Assembly (NCBI RefSeq): GCF_003336245.1
Contig: NZ_QPHM01000001.1
Location: forward strand, 1,988,113-2,052,112
Origin: Haloplanus salinus
GTDB lineage: Archaea; Halobacteriota; Halobacteria; Halobacteriales; Haloferacaceae
Reading direction: 5' to 3'
Length of the DNA: 64,000 nucleotides
Below are positions 17,885-26,680 of the stretch, piece after piece (positions within the stretch are counted from its first letter, which is position 1; each line of letters opens with the position of its first letter). Under the pieces are notes generated by a model, which was not told the DNA's origin, did no database searches, and was given only the letters and a program-made list of their open reading frames with translations. The position numbers and the translations under genes are program-made.

Positions 17885-18569
17885 GAGCGGAGGTGGGGGC
17901 GAGGGCGAGGGTGGGGGCGGAAGCGGGTTGACGGCCGTCCTCGCCGTCGAGCACCCCGACCTCGCGCTGACCGAGACGGCGGCGCGCGACCGGAGCGCGA
18001 CCATCCACCCCGTCCGCGAGGCGGGCACCGACGCCGAATCCGGCCACCACCACGTCGTCGTCCGGTCGGATTCGTTCGAGCGTTTCGACGCGGCGCTTTC
18101 CGCCGATCCGACCGTCGCCGACTTCGACCCCGTCACCGCCTTCGACGGGGGGCGACTCTATCGCGTCGCCTACACGGATCGGGCGATCCTGTTCTCGCCG
18201 GAGATCACGCGGGCGAACGGCCTCGCACTCGACATCGAGAACGACGGGACGGGCTGGACGATGACCGTCTGGGTCCCCGACCGCAACCGGCTGGCCCGCC
18301 TCTTTGCCTTCGCCGACGCCCACGGCGTCGACATCCGACTGCGACGCGTCAACGACTACGCCGGCCCGGTCGAGGGGGCGGTCGACCTCACCGCCGCCCA
18401 GCGCGAAGCGCTCCTGACCGCCTTAGAGGCGGGCTACTTCGAGGAGCCACGCGAGGCGACGCTCGCCGACGTCGCGACCGAACTCGACATCACACAGCCG
18501 GCGGCCGGCGGGCTGCTTCGGCGGGGAATCAAGCGACTCCTGATAGCGACGGTGGCCCGCGACGACTAG
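17877..18569 (+). CDS. Bat-like HTH_10 transcriptional regulator
   Basis: 230 residues. After a Gly-rich N-terminal tail comes a sensor-like domain (about 20-160) of the type found in haloarchaeal bacterioopsin-activator-related proteins. The C-terminal HTH_10 domain is clear: LTAAQREALLTALEAGYFEE, then ATLADVATELDITQPAAGGLLRRGIKRLL in two blocks. Such proteins regulate neighbouring or stress genes; no target is known. Its start overlaps the end of the EamA gene by 8 bases, so the pair was probably one transcript. The stop shares a CTAG with the opposing MscS remnant. Confidence 0.85.
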   Translation: MTESGGGGEGEGGGGSGLTAVLAVEHPDLALTETAARDRSATIHPVREAGTDAESGHHHVVVRSDSFERFDAALSADPTVADFDPVTAFDGGRLYRVAYTDRAILFSPEITRANGLALDIENDGTGWTMTVWVPDRNRLARLFAFADAHGVDIRLRRVNDYAGPVEGAVDLTAAQREALLTALEAGYFEEPREATLADVATELDITQPAAGGLLRRGIKRLLIATVARDD

Positions 18570-18835
18570 TCGGTCTCGCCGGGGCCGACGCCGTCGTCGA
18601 CGCCGATCCGACCCTGTAGCTCCCGGTTCGACGCCGGACTGATCGTGACCCCGGCCGCCTCCAGTCGTGCCTTGATCCTCCGGGCGTACGCCGACCGGAC
18701 GGCGAAGATGTCCCGCCGTCGCGGGTCCGCGATCCAGTAGTGAATCCGGAGCACCACCGCATCGGAGCCGAAGTCGTCGACGTACGCCTTCGGCGTCGGC
18801 GCCGATGTCGCGGCCTGCAGCACGATGTGGAGCAT
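18566..18835 (-). pseudogene. Remnant of an MscS-type mechanosensitive channel (C-terminal domain only)
   Basis: The 89-residue frame resembles only the cytoplasmic C-terminal domain of MscS: PTPKAYVDDFGSDAVVLRIH, then YWIADPRRRDIFAVRSAYAR and RIKARLEAAGVTISPASNRE. No transmembrane helices or pore segment precede it; the uppS stop lies only 47 bases upstream of its ATG, and no MscS-like peptide is seen in other frames there. Typical channels are 270-400 residues. It is most likely a deletion remnant, though a free-standing domain protein cannot be excluded. Confidence 0.7.
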
Positions 18836-18881
18836 ACGGGCGCCACGACCGGACGGTACAAAGCTCCTCGGCGGTGTCGGG

Positions 18882-19811
18882 CTACTCCGTCGTCCCGGCG
18901 TCCCCGCGGTCGAGTTCGGCCGTCAGTTCGTCGGTACCGCCGTTGGGAAGCTGATTGCGCAGGCGGCCGATCACCTCCCGCGTCTCGACGAGCGAGGACC
19001 CCGCGACGGCCCGGACCAGAGCCGCCGCCCGCTCCCGACGGGTGTGGCGCCACGACGCCTCGCGGGACTCGTAGGTACGGATCGCCCGCAGGAAGTCGAT
19101 CTTCGAGAACTCCGGCCAGTACGGCGCACAGAAGAAGACGGCGGCTTCGTTGCCGTTGGCGTGCCACGGGAGGAAGTTGCTCGTCCGCTCGTCCCCGCCC
19201 GTCCGGACGATGAGGTCCACGTCGCGGACGGGGCGGGCGTAGAGGCGACGCTCGATTTCGGCGGCGTCGACGTCCGCCGGATCGAGGTCGCCGGCCGCGA
19301 CCGACCGCAGCGTCTCGCGGGCGGCGCCCAGTAGCTCCGCCCGGCCGCCGTACGCCAGCGCGACGTTCAGGCGGAAGCGGTCGTAGTCCCCCGTCCGCTC
19401 CTCGGCGTACGCGACGGCGTCGCGGACACGCTCGGGAAGCCGGTGCACCTCGCCGAGCGCGCGGATGCACACCCCGTTCTCGTGGACTTCCTCCCTGTCC
19501 GCGAACGACCGCAGCTTCGATTCGATGAGGTCGAACAGGTGGGCGCGCTCAGCCGGCGGGCGTTCGAAGTTCTCGGTCGAGAAGGCATAGAGCGTGAGTT
19601 CCTCGACCCCGAGGTCCTGACACCAGCGGAGCACCCGCTCGGTGGTTCGGGCGCCCTCGCGGTGGCCGTCGGCGGCGCCGTCGCCGCGCTCGCGGGCGTA
19701 TCGACGGTTCCCGTCCTGAATGACGGCGACGTGGTCGGGAGCGCCGTCGATGTCACGCTGGAGGAGGCGCTCGTAGGCGCGCTCGACCAACCGGGGGACC
19801 CGCGTGTGCAT
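18882..19811 (-). CDS. uppS: Polyprenyl diphosphate synthase, catalytic cis-prenyltransferase subunit
   Basis: 309 residues. Condenses isopentenyl diphosphate in cis to make long polyprenyl diphosphates, the precursors of dolichol-type glycan carriers. The catalytic P-loop HVAVIQDGNRRYARERG carries Asp33; LTLYAFSTENFERP and LNVALAYGGRAELL follow, then LIVRTGGDERTSNFLPWHAN with the diphosphate-binding arginines and serine. It departs from bacterial UppS after this: FFCAPYWPEFSKIDFLRAI leads to a long tail and no C-terminal RxG motif is present, as in DHDDS-type subunits that need a partner. The 16194-16802 protein has that motif. Confidence 0.92.
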   Translation of the reverse strand: MHTRVPRLVERAYERLLQRDIDGAPDHVAVIQDGNRRYARERGDGAADGHREGARTTERVLRWCQDLGVEELTLYAFSTENFERPPAERAHLFDLIESKLRSFADREEVHENGVCIRALGEVHRLPERVRDAVAYAEERTGDYDRFRLNVALAYGGRAELLGAARETLRSVAAGDLDPADVDAAEIERRLYARPVRDVDLIVRTGGDERTSNFLPWHANGNEAAVFFCAPYWPEFSKIDFLRAIRTYESREASWRHTRRERAAALVRAVAGSSLVETREVIGRLRNQLPNGGTDELTAELDRGDAGTTE

Positions 19812-19903
19812 ACCCGTGGCGTCGACACCGATCGATATGGGTCTTTTGACACGCGACTCGGCGACGACAACCCATATTAGCTTCGGGCGTCTGTACGTTT
19901 ACG

Positions 19904-21280
19904 ATGAGTGACGCCGACGCGGCGGTCGGGGACCTCGATTTCGAATACGTCCCCGAAACCGACCAGCCGTTCGAGAATGCGCTCGCGAAGGCGCGTGACG
20001 GCCACCGCCTCACCGTCGACGACGCGGTCGAACTCCTGACGACCGGCACGGAGCGGGCGGGGATCGACCCCGTCCGGAAGGAACGGGTACTGGAGGCAGC
20101 CGACCACCGCCGTGCGGACGTCGTCGGCGACGACGTGACGTTCGTCGTCAACCTCAACAACAACGTCACGACCGCCTGCGACACGGGCTGTCTGTTCTGT
20201 AACTTCAAGGACCGCGCGTCGGCGTTCGAAGTCGACGCCCCCGACGACCACGGCGGGTTCACCAAGACGCCGGCCGAGTCGCGCCGAGCGGTCGCCGACG
20301 CCGTCGAACTGGGCATCTCCGAGGTGTGTTCGGTGAGCGGTCTCCACCCCGCGTTCGCCCTCGACGCCGACCACCGCGAACTGCTCGAATCGGCCGCCGA
20401 CCCCGGCCGCCTGAACTACCGTCCGCCCGACGCCTACGCCACCTCGCCGGGAACCTACGCCGAACAGATCCGCGCCATGTCCGTCGACGGCGTCCACGTC
20501 CACTCCGTGACGCCCGAGGAGGCCTACCACGCCCGCCGCGGCACCGACCGGTCTTACGAGGCGGTGTACCGACGCCTGCGGAAGGCGGGCCTCGACAGCG
20601 CGCCTGGCACCGCAGCGGAGATTCTGGTCGACGAGGTGCGCGACGTGATCTGTCCGGGGAAGATGGACACGGCGGAGTGGCTCGACGCCATGGAGGGGGC
20701 GATGGCCGCCGGCCTTCCCGTCACCGCGACGATCATGTACGGCCACGTCGAAAACGAGATGCACCGCGCCATGCACCTGAAGCGGGTGCGTGACCTGCAG
20801 GACCGGACCGGCGGGATCACGGAGTTCGTCCCCCTCTCTTTCGTCCACCAGCGGACGCCGCTCGCCGACCGTGGCCTCGTCTCCGGCGGCGCCACCGACG
20901 CCGAGGACGAACTCATGATCGCCGTCTCCCGGCTCTTCCTCGACAACATCGAGAATCTCCAGACTTCCTGGGTGAAGTTCGGCGACGAGAAGTCGCTGAA
21001 GACCCTCTCCTGTGGTGCCAACGATTTCATGGGGACGCTCCTCTCCGAGGAGATAACCAAACGCGCCGGCGGCGACTACGGCGAGTTCCGTTCGGTCGCC
21101 GACTACGTCGACATGGTGTCCGCTATCGGTCGCCGGCCGGTCGAGCGGTCGACGGACTACGAGCGTCGGCGACCGATCGATCCCGACGACGACCCGCACG
21201 GCCCACGGCTCGGTCCTCGTGCCGACGGGACGCCGATGCTCGATCGGTCGTGTCCCTCCTCCCCCGCCGCGGACGACTGA
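19904..21280 (+). CDS. cofH: 7,8-didemethyl-8-hydroxy-5-deazariboflavin (FO) synthase subunit 2
   Basis: Radical SAM enzyme joining tyrosine to 5-amino-6-ribitylaminouracil in coenzyme F420 synthesis. 458 residues; the [4Fe-4S] cluster motif is C92-xxx-C96-xx-C99 in ACDTGCLFCNF, preceded by LNNNVTT. A barrel with VCSVSGLHP, PGKMDTAEWLDAM and MYGHVE blocks follows, with the conserved FVPLSFVHQ. The family is about 360-460 residues; the C-terminal 60 residues are a haloarchaeal extension. Divergent from uppS (92 bases apart). cofG and cofC lie just beyond, on the other strand. Confidence 0.96.
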   Translation: MSDADAAVGDLDFEYVPETDQPFENALAKARDGHRLTVDDAVELLTTGTERAGIDPVRKERVLEAADHRRADVVGDDVTFVVNLNNNVTTACDTGCLFCNFKDRASAFEVDAPDDHGGFTKTPAESRRAVADAVELGISEVCSVSGLHPAFALDADHRELLESAADPGRLNYRPPDAYATSPGTYAEQIRAMSVDGVHVHSVTPEEAYHARRGTDRSYEAVYRRLRKAGLDSAPGTAAEILVDEVRDVICPGKMDTAEWLDAMEGAMAAGLPVTATIMYGHVENEMHRAMHLKRVRDLQDRTGGITEFVPLSFVHQRTPLADRGLVSGGATDAEDELMIAVSRLFLDNIENLQTSWVKFGDEKSLKTLSCGANDFMGTLLSEEITKRAGGDYGEFRSVADYVDMVSAIGRRPVERSTDYERRRPIDPDDDPHGPRLGPRADGTPMLDRSCPSSPAADD

Positions 21281-21282
21281 TC

Positions 21283-21837
21283 ATGATGGCGACCACCCAC
21301 GCGGCGGTCGGGCTCTTGCTCGCGGTGCCGCTAGCCGTCCTCGCCCCCGACTTGGCCGTCGCCGGTGCGCTCGCCGCCATCGCCGGCGGCGTCTTTCCGG
21401 ACCTCGACCTGTTCGCCGGCGTCCACCGCCGGACGCTTCACTTCCCTGACTACTACTGGCTAGGTGCGATCCCGGCCCTCGTCGCCGCCGCGCTCGCTCC
21501 CTCGGCTCCGACGGTCGCCGTCGCGTACTTCCTCCTTTCGGCCGCCATCCACTCCGTCAGCGACGCCTTCGGCGCCGGCACGGAACCCCGTCCGTGGGAG
21601 CGCACCTCCGTCGAGGCGGTCTACCTCCACTCCCGGAGTCGGTGGCTCCGCCCCCGCTACTGGGTGCGCTACGACGGCGCCCCCGAGGACTACCTGCTCA
21701 CCGTCCTTTTCATGTCGCCGGGGCTGGTCCTGTTCGATCCGCCCGTCGGCCGCGTCGCTCTCACCTTCATCGCCGTCGGCGGCGCCTACACGCTCGTCCG
21801 CAAGCGCCTGCCGGATCTCGAAGAACGGTTACTGTAA
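21283..21837 (+). CDS. Membrane-bound metal-dependent hydrolase (YdjM/DUF457 family)
   Basis: 184 residues starting MMATTHAAVGLLLAVPLAVL, with about five hydrophobic helices. The family metal-ligand pattern is visible: His in TTHAAVG, the acidic GGVFPDLDLF, and HSVSDAFGAGTEPRPWE later. Members resemble phospholipase C-type or LexA-induced inner-membrane hydrolases; no substrate is known here. The start follows the cofH stop by 2 bases, so it is read from the cofH transcript; an in-frame GTG start at 21250 is also possible. Its 3' end overlaps the convergent cofG by 9 bases. Confidence 0.8.
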   Translation: MMATTHAAVGLLLAVPLAVLAPDLAVAGALAAIAGGVFPDLDLFAGVHRRTLHFPDYYWLGAIPALVAAALAPSAPTVAVAYFLLSAAIHSVSDAFGAGTEPRPWERTSVEAVYLHSRSRWLRPRYWVRYDGAPEDYLLTVLFMSPGLVLFDPPVGRVALTFIAVGGAYTLVRKRLPDLEERLL

Positions 21838-22956
21838 CGCGCGATACCGCCGCCCCGCCTCGTCGTCGGCTCCGAGCGCCGCTCGGACCATCGGCCGGAG
21901 CCACGTCCCCGGGGCCCCCTCGACGCCCGCCCGCCGGAACGCGTCGGGGAGATACCGCTCGTGGGTCGGGAGCCGTTCCCGGAGGGGAACGCCCGCCTCG
22001 GACGCGATCGACTCCAGTTCGTCCAGCGCCGGCCACGCGTAGTCGGGGTTGATGTAGTCGTCCGTCACCGGCGAGACGCCCCCCAAGTCGTCGATGCCGC
22101 AGTCGAGCAACTCGCGGGTCGGCGAGAGGTTCGGCGGTACCTGTACCGACACCTCCGGCGGGAGGGCGGCCCGCGCCATCGCCGTCGTCTCGCGCATCGT
22201 CTCGACGCTCGGGCGCTCGAAGTCCGAGCGCTCGTTCGGGACGACGTTCTGGACGATCACCTCCTGAACGTGGTCGTAGCGGTCGTGGAGTTCGCGGATG
22301 GCCAACAGGCTCTCCGCGCGGTCACGGCGGGTCTCGCCGATACCCACCAGAATCCCGGTGGTGAAGGGGACGCCCGCCGCTCCCGCCGCCCGGATCGTTC
22401 CCAGTCGGCGCTCGGGCGTCTTCGTCCGGCTGCCCGAATGTGCGCTCACGTCCGCCGTCGTCTCCAGCATCACGCCCATGCTGGCGTTGACCTCGGCCAG
22501 CCGTTCCAGTTCCTCCCGCCGCAGGTCGCCGGGGTTGCTGTGTGGGAGCAACCCGACGTCGAGTGCCATCTCACAGGCGTCGTAGAGGTAGTCGAGCACG
22601 TCGTCGTACCCCCAGTCGGCGAGTTGGTCGTGGACGGCCGTGTAGCGCTCGTCCGGCGCGTCGCCGAAGGTGAACAGCACCTCGGTACAGCCGGCGTCGG
22701 CGCCGACCCGTAACTGCTCCCGGACCGTCTCGGGTGACATGAGCGTCGCCTCGCCCGGGACGTCGTAGAACGTACAGTAAGTGCAGGTGTACCGGCAGGC
22801 GGTCGTCAGCGGCAGGAAGACGTTCCGCGCGAACGTGAGTTCGGCGGCCGAACCCACGTCCGCGGGCGTCACGTCGAGGAGGGCGTCGGCCGCGTCGTCG
22901 TCGATCAGCGTCCCGGGGGCGACCCGTTCGTCGTCCGATTCCGGCGCCCGTGGCAT
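21829..22956 (-). CDS. cofG: 7,8-didemethyl-8-hydroxy-5-deazariboflavin (FO) synthase subunit 1
   Basis: Second radical SAM half of FO synthase, converting the CofH product to the deazaflavin FO. 375 residues from ATG 22954-22956; cluster cysteines C54, C58 and C61 in ACRYTCTYCTFYDV. Further CofG-like blocks are EVLFTFGDAPDERY, GVMLETTADVSAHSGSRTKT and IVQNVVPNERSDF. An in-frame extension to 23055 is arginine-rich and overlaps cofC, so it was not used. cofC lies 32 bases upstream on the same strand, forming a cofC-cofG operon. Confidence 0.95.
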   Translation of the reverse strand: MPRAPESDDERVAPGTLIDDDAADALLDVTPADVGSAAELTFARNVFLPLTTACRYTCTYCTFYDVPGEATLMSPETVREQLRVGADAGCTEVLFTFGDAPDERYTAVHDQLADWGYDDVLDYLYDACEMALDVGLLPHSNPGDLRREELERLAEVNASMGVMLETTADVSAHSGSRTKTPERRLGTIRAAGAAGVPFTTGILVGIGETRRDRAESLLAIRELHDRYDHVQEVIVQNVVPNERSDFERPSVETMRETTAMARAALPPEVSVQVPPNLSPTRELLDCGIDDLGGVSPVTDDYINPDYAWPALDELESIASEAGVPLRERLPTHERYLPDAFRRAGVEGAPGTWLRPMVRAALGADDEAGRRYRALQ

Positions 22957-22988
22957 GGCCCCGGCTCCGCACCGGAGGGGGAAAAACC

Positions 22989-23606
22989 TCACCCCACGCG
23001 GTCGATGCCGACCCGTCCCTCGCCGGTGTCGAGTTCGAACCGCTTCCCGAGCCACGCCGCCGCTTCGCCCTCGCCGTGGAGCAGAACCTCCGCCAGATCG
23101 GTCGGCTCGTCCACGTCGGTCGATAGCCGCATCGAGTCGACGACCGCCACGTCCGCACCGACCGCGCGCGCGGCGGCGACGTGGTCGCGGTAAGAGACCC
23201 CGTGGAAGTCGACGCGGAAGTCCCGGTGGTCGATCACCAGCCCGTTCGTCCCCCCGGCTCGCCCGGGTGCGACGGCGACGTCGGCGTCCGCCGCGGCGTC
23301 GACGAGGCGGTCGACGGCGCCAGCCGTCGCGAGCGCGAGGTCCGCGACGACGACGCCGAGCGGCGTCGTCCCGCCGAGGCGGGCGTTCACGGCTGCGGAG
23401 AGCGGTCGGTCGTCGACGGTCACCGGCGCGTCGGCCACCTCGACCGGCGCCGTCGCCACGACTTCCGGGTCGTGGCCGGCGTCGAGACAGGCGTCGATGA
23501 CGTCACGGAGCATCGCTCGCGCCACGTCGTCGCGTTCGTCGGCATCGAGTACCTCGCCGAGACGCGTCTTCGGATCGACCGCTTCGAACGGGACGAGAAT
23601 GCGCAT
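22989..23606 (-). CDS. cofC: 2-phospho-L-lactate guanylyltransferase
   Basis: Activates 2-phospholactate (or phosphoenolpyruvate) with GTP during F420 synthesis. 205 residues beginning MRILVPFEAVDPKTRLGEVL, the CofC version of the nucleotidyltransferase N-terminal motif, with APGRAGGTNGLVI and DVDEPTDLAEVLLHG, all typical. Length matches the family. It is upstream of cofG on the same strand. With cofH opposite, three F420 genes cluster here; cofD and cofE are absent. Confidence 0.93.
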   Translation of the reverse strand: MRILVPFEAVDPKTRLGEVLDADERDDVARAMLRDVIDACLDAGHDPEVVATAPVEVADAPVTVDDRPLSAAVNARLGGTTPLGVVVADLALATAGAVDRLVDAAADADVAVAPGRAGGTNGLVIDHRDFRVDFHGVSYRDHVAAARAVGADVAVVDSMRLSTDVDEPTDLAEVLLHGEGEAAAWLGKRFELDTGEGRVGIDRVG

Positions 23607-23677
23607 CTCTGTGGTGGTAGTCGGAGGCGCGTACAGATGTCTTTCGGGTCGTTCGGCCGACGGTGTCGGCCGGCGAC

Positions 23678-24478
23678 TTATCCGAGCGGATCCTCCGGCC
23701 CCTGCTGGGAACGCCAGTAGAGGACGCCACCGACGAGGAGCGCGAGGACGACCAGCCCGCCGACGGCGTAGACGACCGTCCGCCGGGTCCGACTGGACTG
23801 CCGGGCCTGCGTCGCCTGATCGGCCGCGCGGTTGGCGAGGTTGGTCGCCACGTCGAAGCTGCCGTCCTCGTACGCCGCGACGGCGTCGTCGTAGTTCGCC
23901 TGTGCGTCCGAGGGGTTCGCGCCGGCGGCGCGGGCCTCCTCGATGGCGGCGCCGGCGTCGTCGATGGCCTGCCGGGCCGAATCGCTCCGCGCGGTGTAGT
24001 GGTGGGCCTCCCAGCTGTCGATAGTGCTACTCGCGCCGCCGGACTGCCCGCGGGTGAGTTCCACCATGGTGAACGCCTGGGCCGGATCGTAGCTGTACGA
24101 CCCGACCTCGGGGACGGTCCCCGTCACCCGAACTTCGACCTCCGCGGTGCCGGTGCTCGCGGCGATGTCGACCCCCGAAAAGGACTGGCCGGTGGGTTCG
24201 ACCAGTTCGACCTGCGAGCCGGTCTGATCGTAGAAGACGACCGTCCAAGACACGTCGGTCAGTTCGGTCGTCCCCGAGAGCTGCCACTGCTCGCTCTGGG
24301 GATTCCGATACAACTCGTCTAGCGTCACCGACGCCGACACTTGCGTGCCGACCTGCCCCTCTTCGGGAACGTCCTCGCCAGTTACCGAGACTGCTGCCGC
24401 CGGAACGGCCGCGGCGAGCAGAACGACCACCGTGGCGAGAACGACCCTAGAAGAGCGATTCGAGTTCGTCCTCGTCAT
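23678..24478 (-). CDS. Secreted, C-terminally anchored protein co-encoded with cetZ1
   Basis: 266 residues: signal peptide (RVVLATVVVLLAAAVPAAAV), a beta-rich extracellular domain (about 35-150), a helical Ala/Asp-rich segment (about 165-225, ARQAIDDAGAAIEEARAAGA), and a C-terminal helix VVYAVGGLVVLALLVGGVLY with a short cytoplasmic tail. The predicted topology is mostly outside, with one membrane anchor. Its ATG lies inside the last codons of cetZ1 (32-base overlap in another frame), so translation is probably coupled. No family is recognised. Position suggests a link to cell shape or envelope, which is inference. Confidence 0.7.
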   Translation of the reverse strand: MTRTNSNRSSRVVLATVVVLLAAAVPAAAVSVTGEDVPEEGQVGTQVSASVTLDELYRNPQSEQWQLSGTTELTDVSWTVVFYDQTGSQVELVEPTGQSFSGVDIAASTGTAEVEVRVTGTVPEVGSYSYDPAQAFTMVELTRGQSGGASSTIDSWEAHHYTARSDSARQAIDDAGAAIEEARAAGANPSDAQANYDDAVAAYEDGSFDVATNLANRAADQATQARQSSRTRRTVVYAVGGLVVLALLVGGVLYWRSQQGPEDPLG

Positions 24479-25634
24479 CCTCGACTAGATTCTGGAGATT
24501 AGCTTCGCTCTCTTCGCGGATTTCGTTGATGTTGTCCTGTGCCTCGATAGCGACCTGCTGGAGCTCCTTGATACGGGGGACGTTCGTGACGCCGGACAGC
24601 AGGATGGCGGAGGCGACGAAGTCGCTGTTGTTGATGGGGTAGTCGCCGCCGCGGACCTCCATGCTGCCGGTCTGCTCCTCTAGCCACTTGCGGCCACGCT
24701 CGATGCCCTTCCGGTTCAGGTAGGCGGAGGGACCGGCCATCACGAGGAGGGCGCGCTCCGTCCCGTCGATTTCGCAGGGGAGAGTGAGGCGACCGAGAGC
24801 GGCCTTGCGGACGAGGCTGGTGATGCGGTTGGTGGTGTTCGCGGAGTCGAGTTGGTCCTCGATCGATTCGTCGCTGCCGGTGAGCTTCGAGAGCAGCCCG
24901 CCCGACTTCCCCTTGCGTTCGACCGTCTCGCGGGCGTAGCCGACGGTGGAGACGCCGCCGCCGGAGAGCGTGTTGATGATCTCGGAGCTGTCGACGACGG
25001 ATTCGGCTACCTCCTGCCCCTGCCGGACCTCGCCGGCGCCGAACAGGATGCCGAACCGCTTGACGATCTCCTCGTTGATCTCGTCGTAGCCGCTCTGGAC
25101 GGATTCGCCGGTCTGCCGCCAGGCGTCGTTGTCGAACACGAGGAGGTTGTCAACCTCGTTGACGAGCGTCTGGAACGAGCGGGCGGCGTTGAGCGTGTAG
25201 ATCCCACCCTCGTCGCTGCCGGGGAGGATGCCCAGTCCGTAGACAGGTTCGGTGTAGATGCGCTTGAGATATTTCGCGAGAACGGGTGCACCGCCGCTCC
25301 CGGTGCCGCCGCCGAGGCCGGCCACGATGAGAAACGCGTCGACTTCGTGGACGGGGATGCCGTCGATGGCGCCTTGCACTTCGCCGATGTCCTCCTCGGC
25401 GACTTCCGCGCCGAGTTCGTTGTCCGCGCCGACGCCGTGTCCCTTCACGCGTGACTGGCCGATGAGCACGCGCTGTTCCTGTGGGATCTGCTCCAGCCCC
25501 ATCAGGTCGGCTTTGGCCGTGTTGACGGCGACGGCGGCACGGACGATCTCGCTTCCCGTCCGCCGATCGTACTCCAGGAACTTGTCGACGATCTTCCCAC
25601 CGGCCTGTCCGAACCCGATCATGGCCAGTTTCAT
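24447..25634 (-). CDS. cetZ1: CetZ-type tubulin/FtsZ homologue
   Basis: 395 residues. GTP-binding tubulin-like cytoskeletal protein; in Haloferax CetZ1 is needed for rod shape and motility. The G-box GLGGGTGSG lies at residues 108-114, the N-terminal nucleotide loop is MIGFGQAGGKI, and the T7 loop region is near NSDFVASAILLSG. There is no FtsZ C-terminal peptide; instead an acidic tail LVEDDEDELESLF. High similarity to remembered CetZ1 and the neighbouring cof genes support CetZ1 rather than another CetZ paralogue. A TATA-like GGTTTATG lies about 50 bases upstream on the minus strand. Confidence 0.92.
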   Translation of the reverse strand: MKLAMIGFGQAGGKIVDKFLEYDRRTGSEIVRAAVAVNTAKADLMGLEQIPQEQRVLIGQSRVKGHGVGADNELGAEVAEEDIGEVQGAIDGIPVHEVDAFLIVAGLGGGTGSGGAPVLAKYLKRIYTEPVYGLGILPGSDEGGIYTLNAARSFQTLVNEVDNLLVFDNDAWRQTGESVQSGYDEINEEIVKRFGILFGAGEVRQGQEVAESVVDSSEIINTLSGGGVSTVGYARETVERKGKSGGLLSKLTGSDESIEDQLDSANTTNRITSLVRKAALGRLTLPCEIDGTERALLVMAGPSAYLNRKGIERGRKWLEEQTGSMEVRGGDYPINNSDFVASAILLSGVTNVPRIKELQQVAIEAQDNINEIREESEANLQNLVEDDEDELESLF

Positions 25635-25792
25635 AGTTTCAGACCCCTCTTCATTGGGAAGAACCCAGGCGCAAAACGGACATAAACCTTGTGGGCGATC
25701 CCCCGAACCGATGGCCGTGTCGCCGATACGATCGACGGACGGCAGCGGGATGCTCCTCGATCCGGTTCCGTCCGACGGGCGTCTGCCATCCG

Positions 25793-26680
25793 TCAGCGCT
25801 CGCCGAGGTAGTCACCGAGCGTCGTCAGGGACGCCTCGTCGACGCCGAAGGTCTCCACGTCGTTGTCGGCGGTCGTATTGTCGAACTGGAGCGACCGGTA
25901 CTGATCGGCACCCATCGGGGCGCCGGGGATCGATCCCAGTACCGACAGGCCGACCTTGGCGAGCGCCATCGGGACGGGAACGACCGTCGTCGGACGCCCC
26001 GCGCTCCCGTGAACGAGGCGCGCGATGTCCGCGAGCGAGCGCTTCTCCGGCCCGCCGAGTTCGTAGACCCCGCCGTCGTAGGCGTCGCCTTCGGTCGCGT
26101 CGGCGACCATCGGGACGAGATCACCGATCCAGATGGGCTGGAATCGGGTCTTGCCGCCGCCGGGGAGCGGGGAGAGATACGGCGGTGCGAGTTTCTTCGT
26201 GAACGGGACGAACTCGCCGCCGTCGCCGAAGACGACGGACGGGCGGAAGATGACGTAGCGAAGCGACGACGACCTGACGATCTCCTCGGCCTCCCCCTTC
26301 GCCCGGATGTACGCCGTCGCACCGTTCGGGTCGGCGCCCAACGCGCTCATCTGGACGATCTTCTCAACGCCCGTTTCCTCGGCGGCGTCGACGACGTTCT
26401 GGGTCCCCTGTCGGTGGACGACGTCGTGCATGCTATCGCCGCCGGAGGGTTTGAACAGCGGCGACAGTGCGACCAAGTTGACGACGACGTCCATCCCCCG
26501 CATCGGTTCGAGCAGCGAGTCGTACGCCGTCACGTCGCCCATCGCCTTCTCGACGCCCCCGGGAAGATCACCCTCGCTCGGCCGCCGCGAGAGCGCCGTC
26601 ACCGAGTGTCCACGCGATTTCAGTTCGCGACACAGATGTCCTCCGACGAACCCGCTGCCGCCGGTTACCAGAATCTTCAT
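25793..26680 (-). CDS. NAD(P)-binding NDUFA9-like short-chain dehydrogenase/epimerase-family protein
   Basis: 295 residues from MKILVTGGSGFVGGHLCREL, an extended-SDR Rossmann fold with the TGGxGFVG motif at residues 6-12. The atypical active site (YIRAKGEAEEIVR in place of YxxxK) and RFQPIWIGDLVPMVADA are characteristic of the complex I NDUFA9-like / atypical SDR group. These bind NADPH and may act structurally or on quinone-related metabolites. An in-frame extension to 26752 is not supported. Divergent from tmk, with 163 bases between that include AT-rich sequence. Confidence 0.85.
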   Translation of the reverse strand: MKILVTGGSGFVGGHLCRELKSRGHSVTALSRRPSEGDLPGGVEKAMGDVTAYDSLLEPMRGMDVVVNLVALSPLFKPSGGDSMHDVVHRQGTQNVVDAAEETGVEKIVQMSALGADPNGATAYIRAKGEAEEIVRSSSLRYVIFRPSVVFGDGGEFVPFTKKLAPPYLSPLPGGGKTRFQPIWIGDLVPMVADATEGDAYDGGVYELGGPEKRSLADIARLVHGSAGRPTTVVPVPMALAKVGLSVLGSIPGAPMGADQYRSLQFDNTTADNDVETFGVDEASLTTLGDYLGER

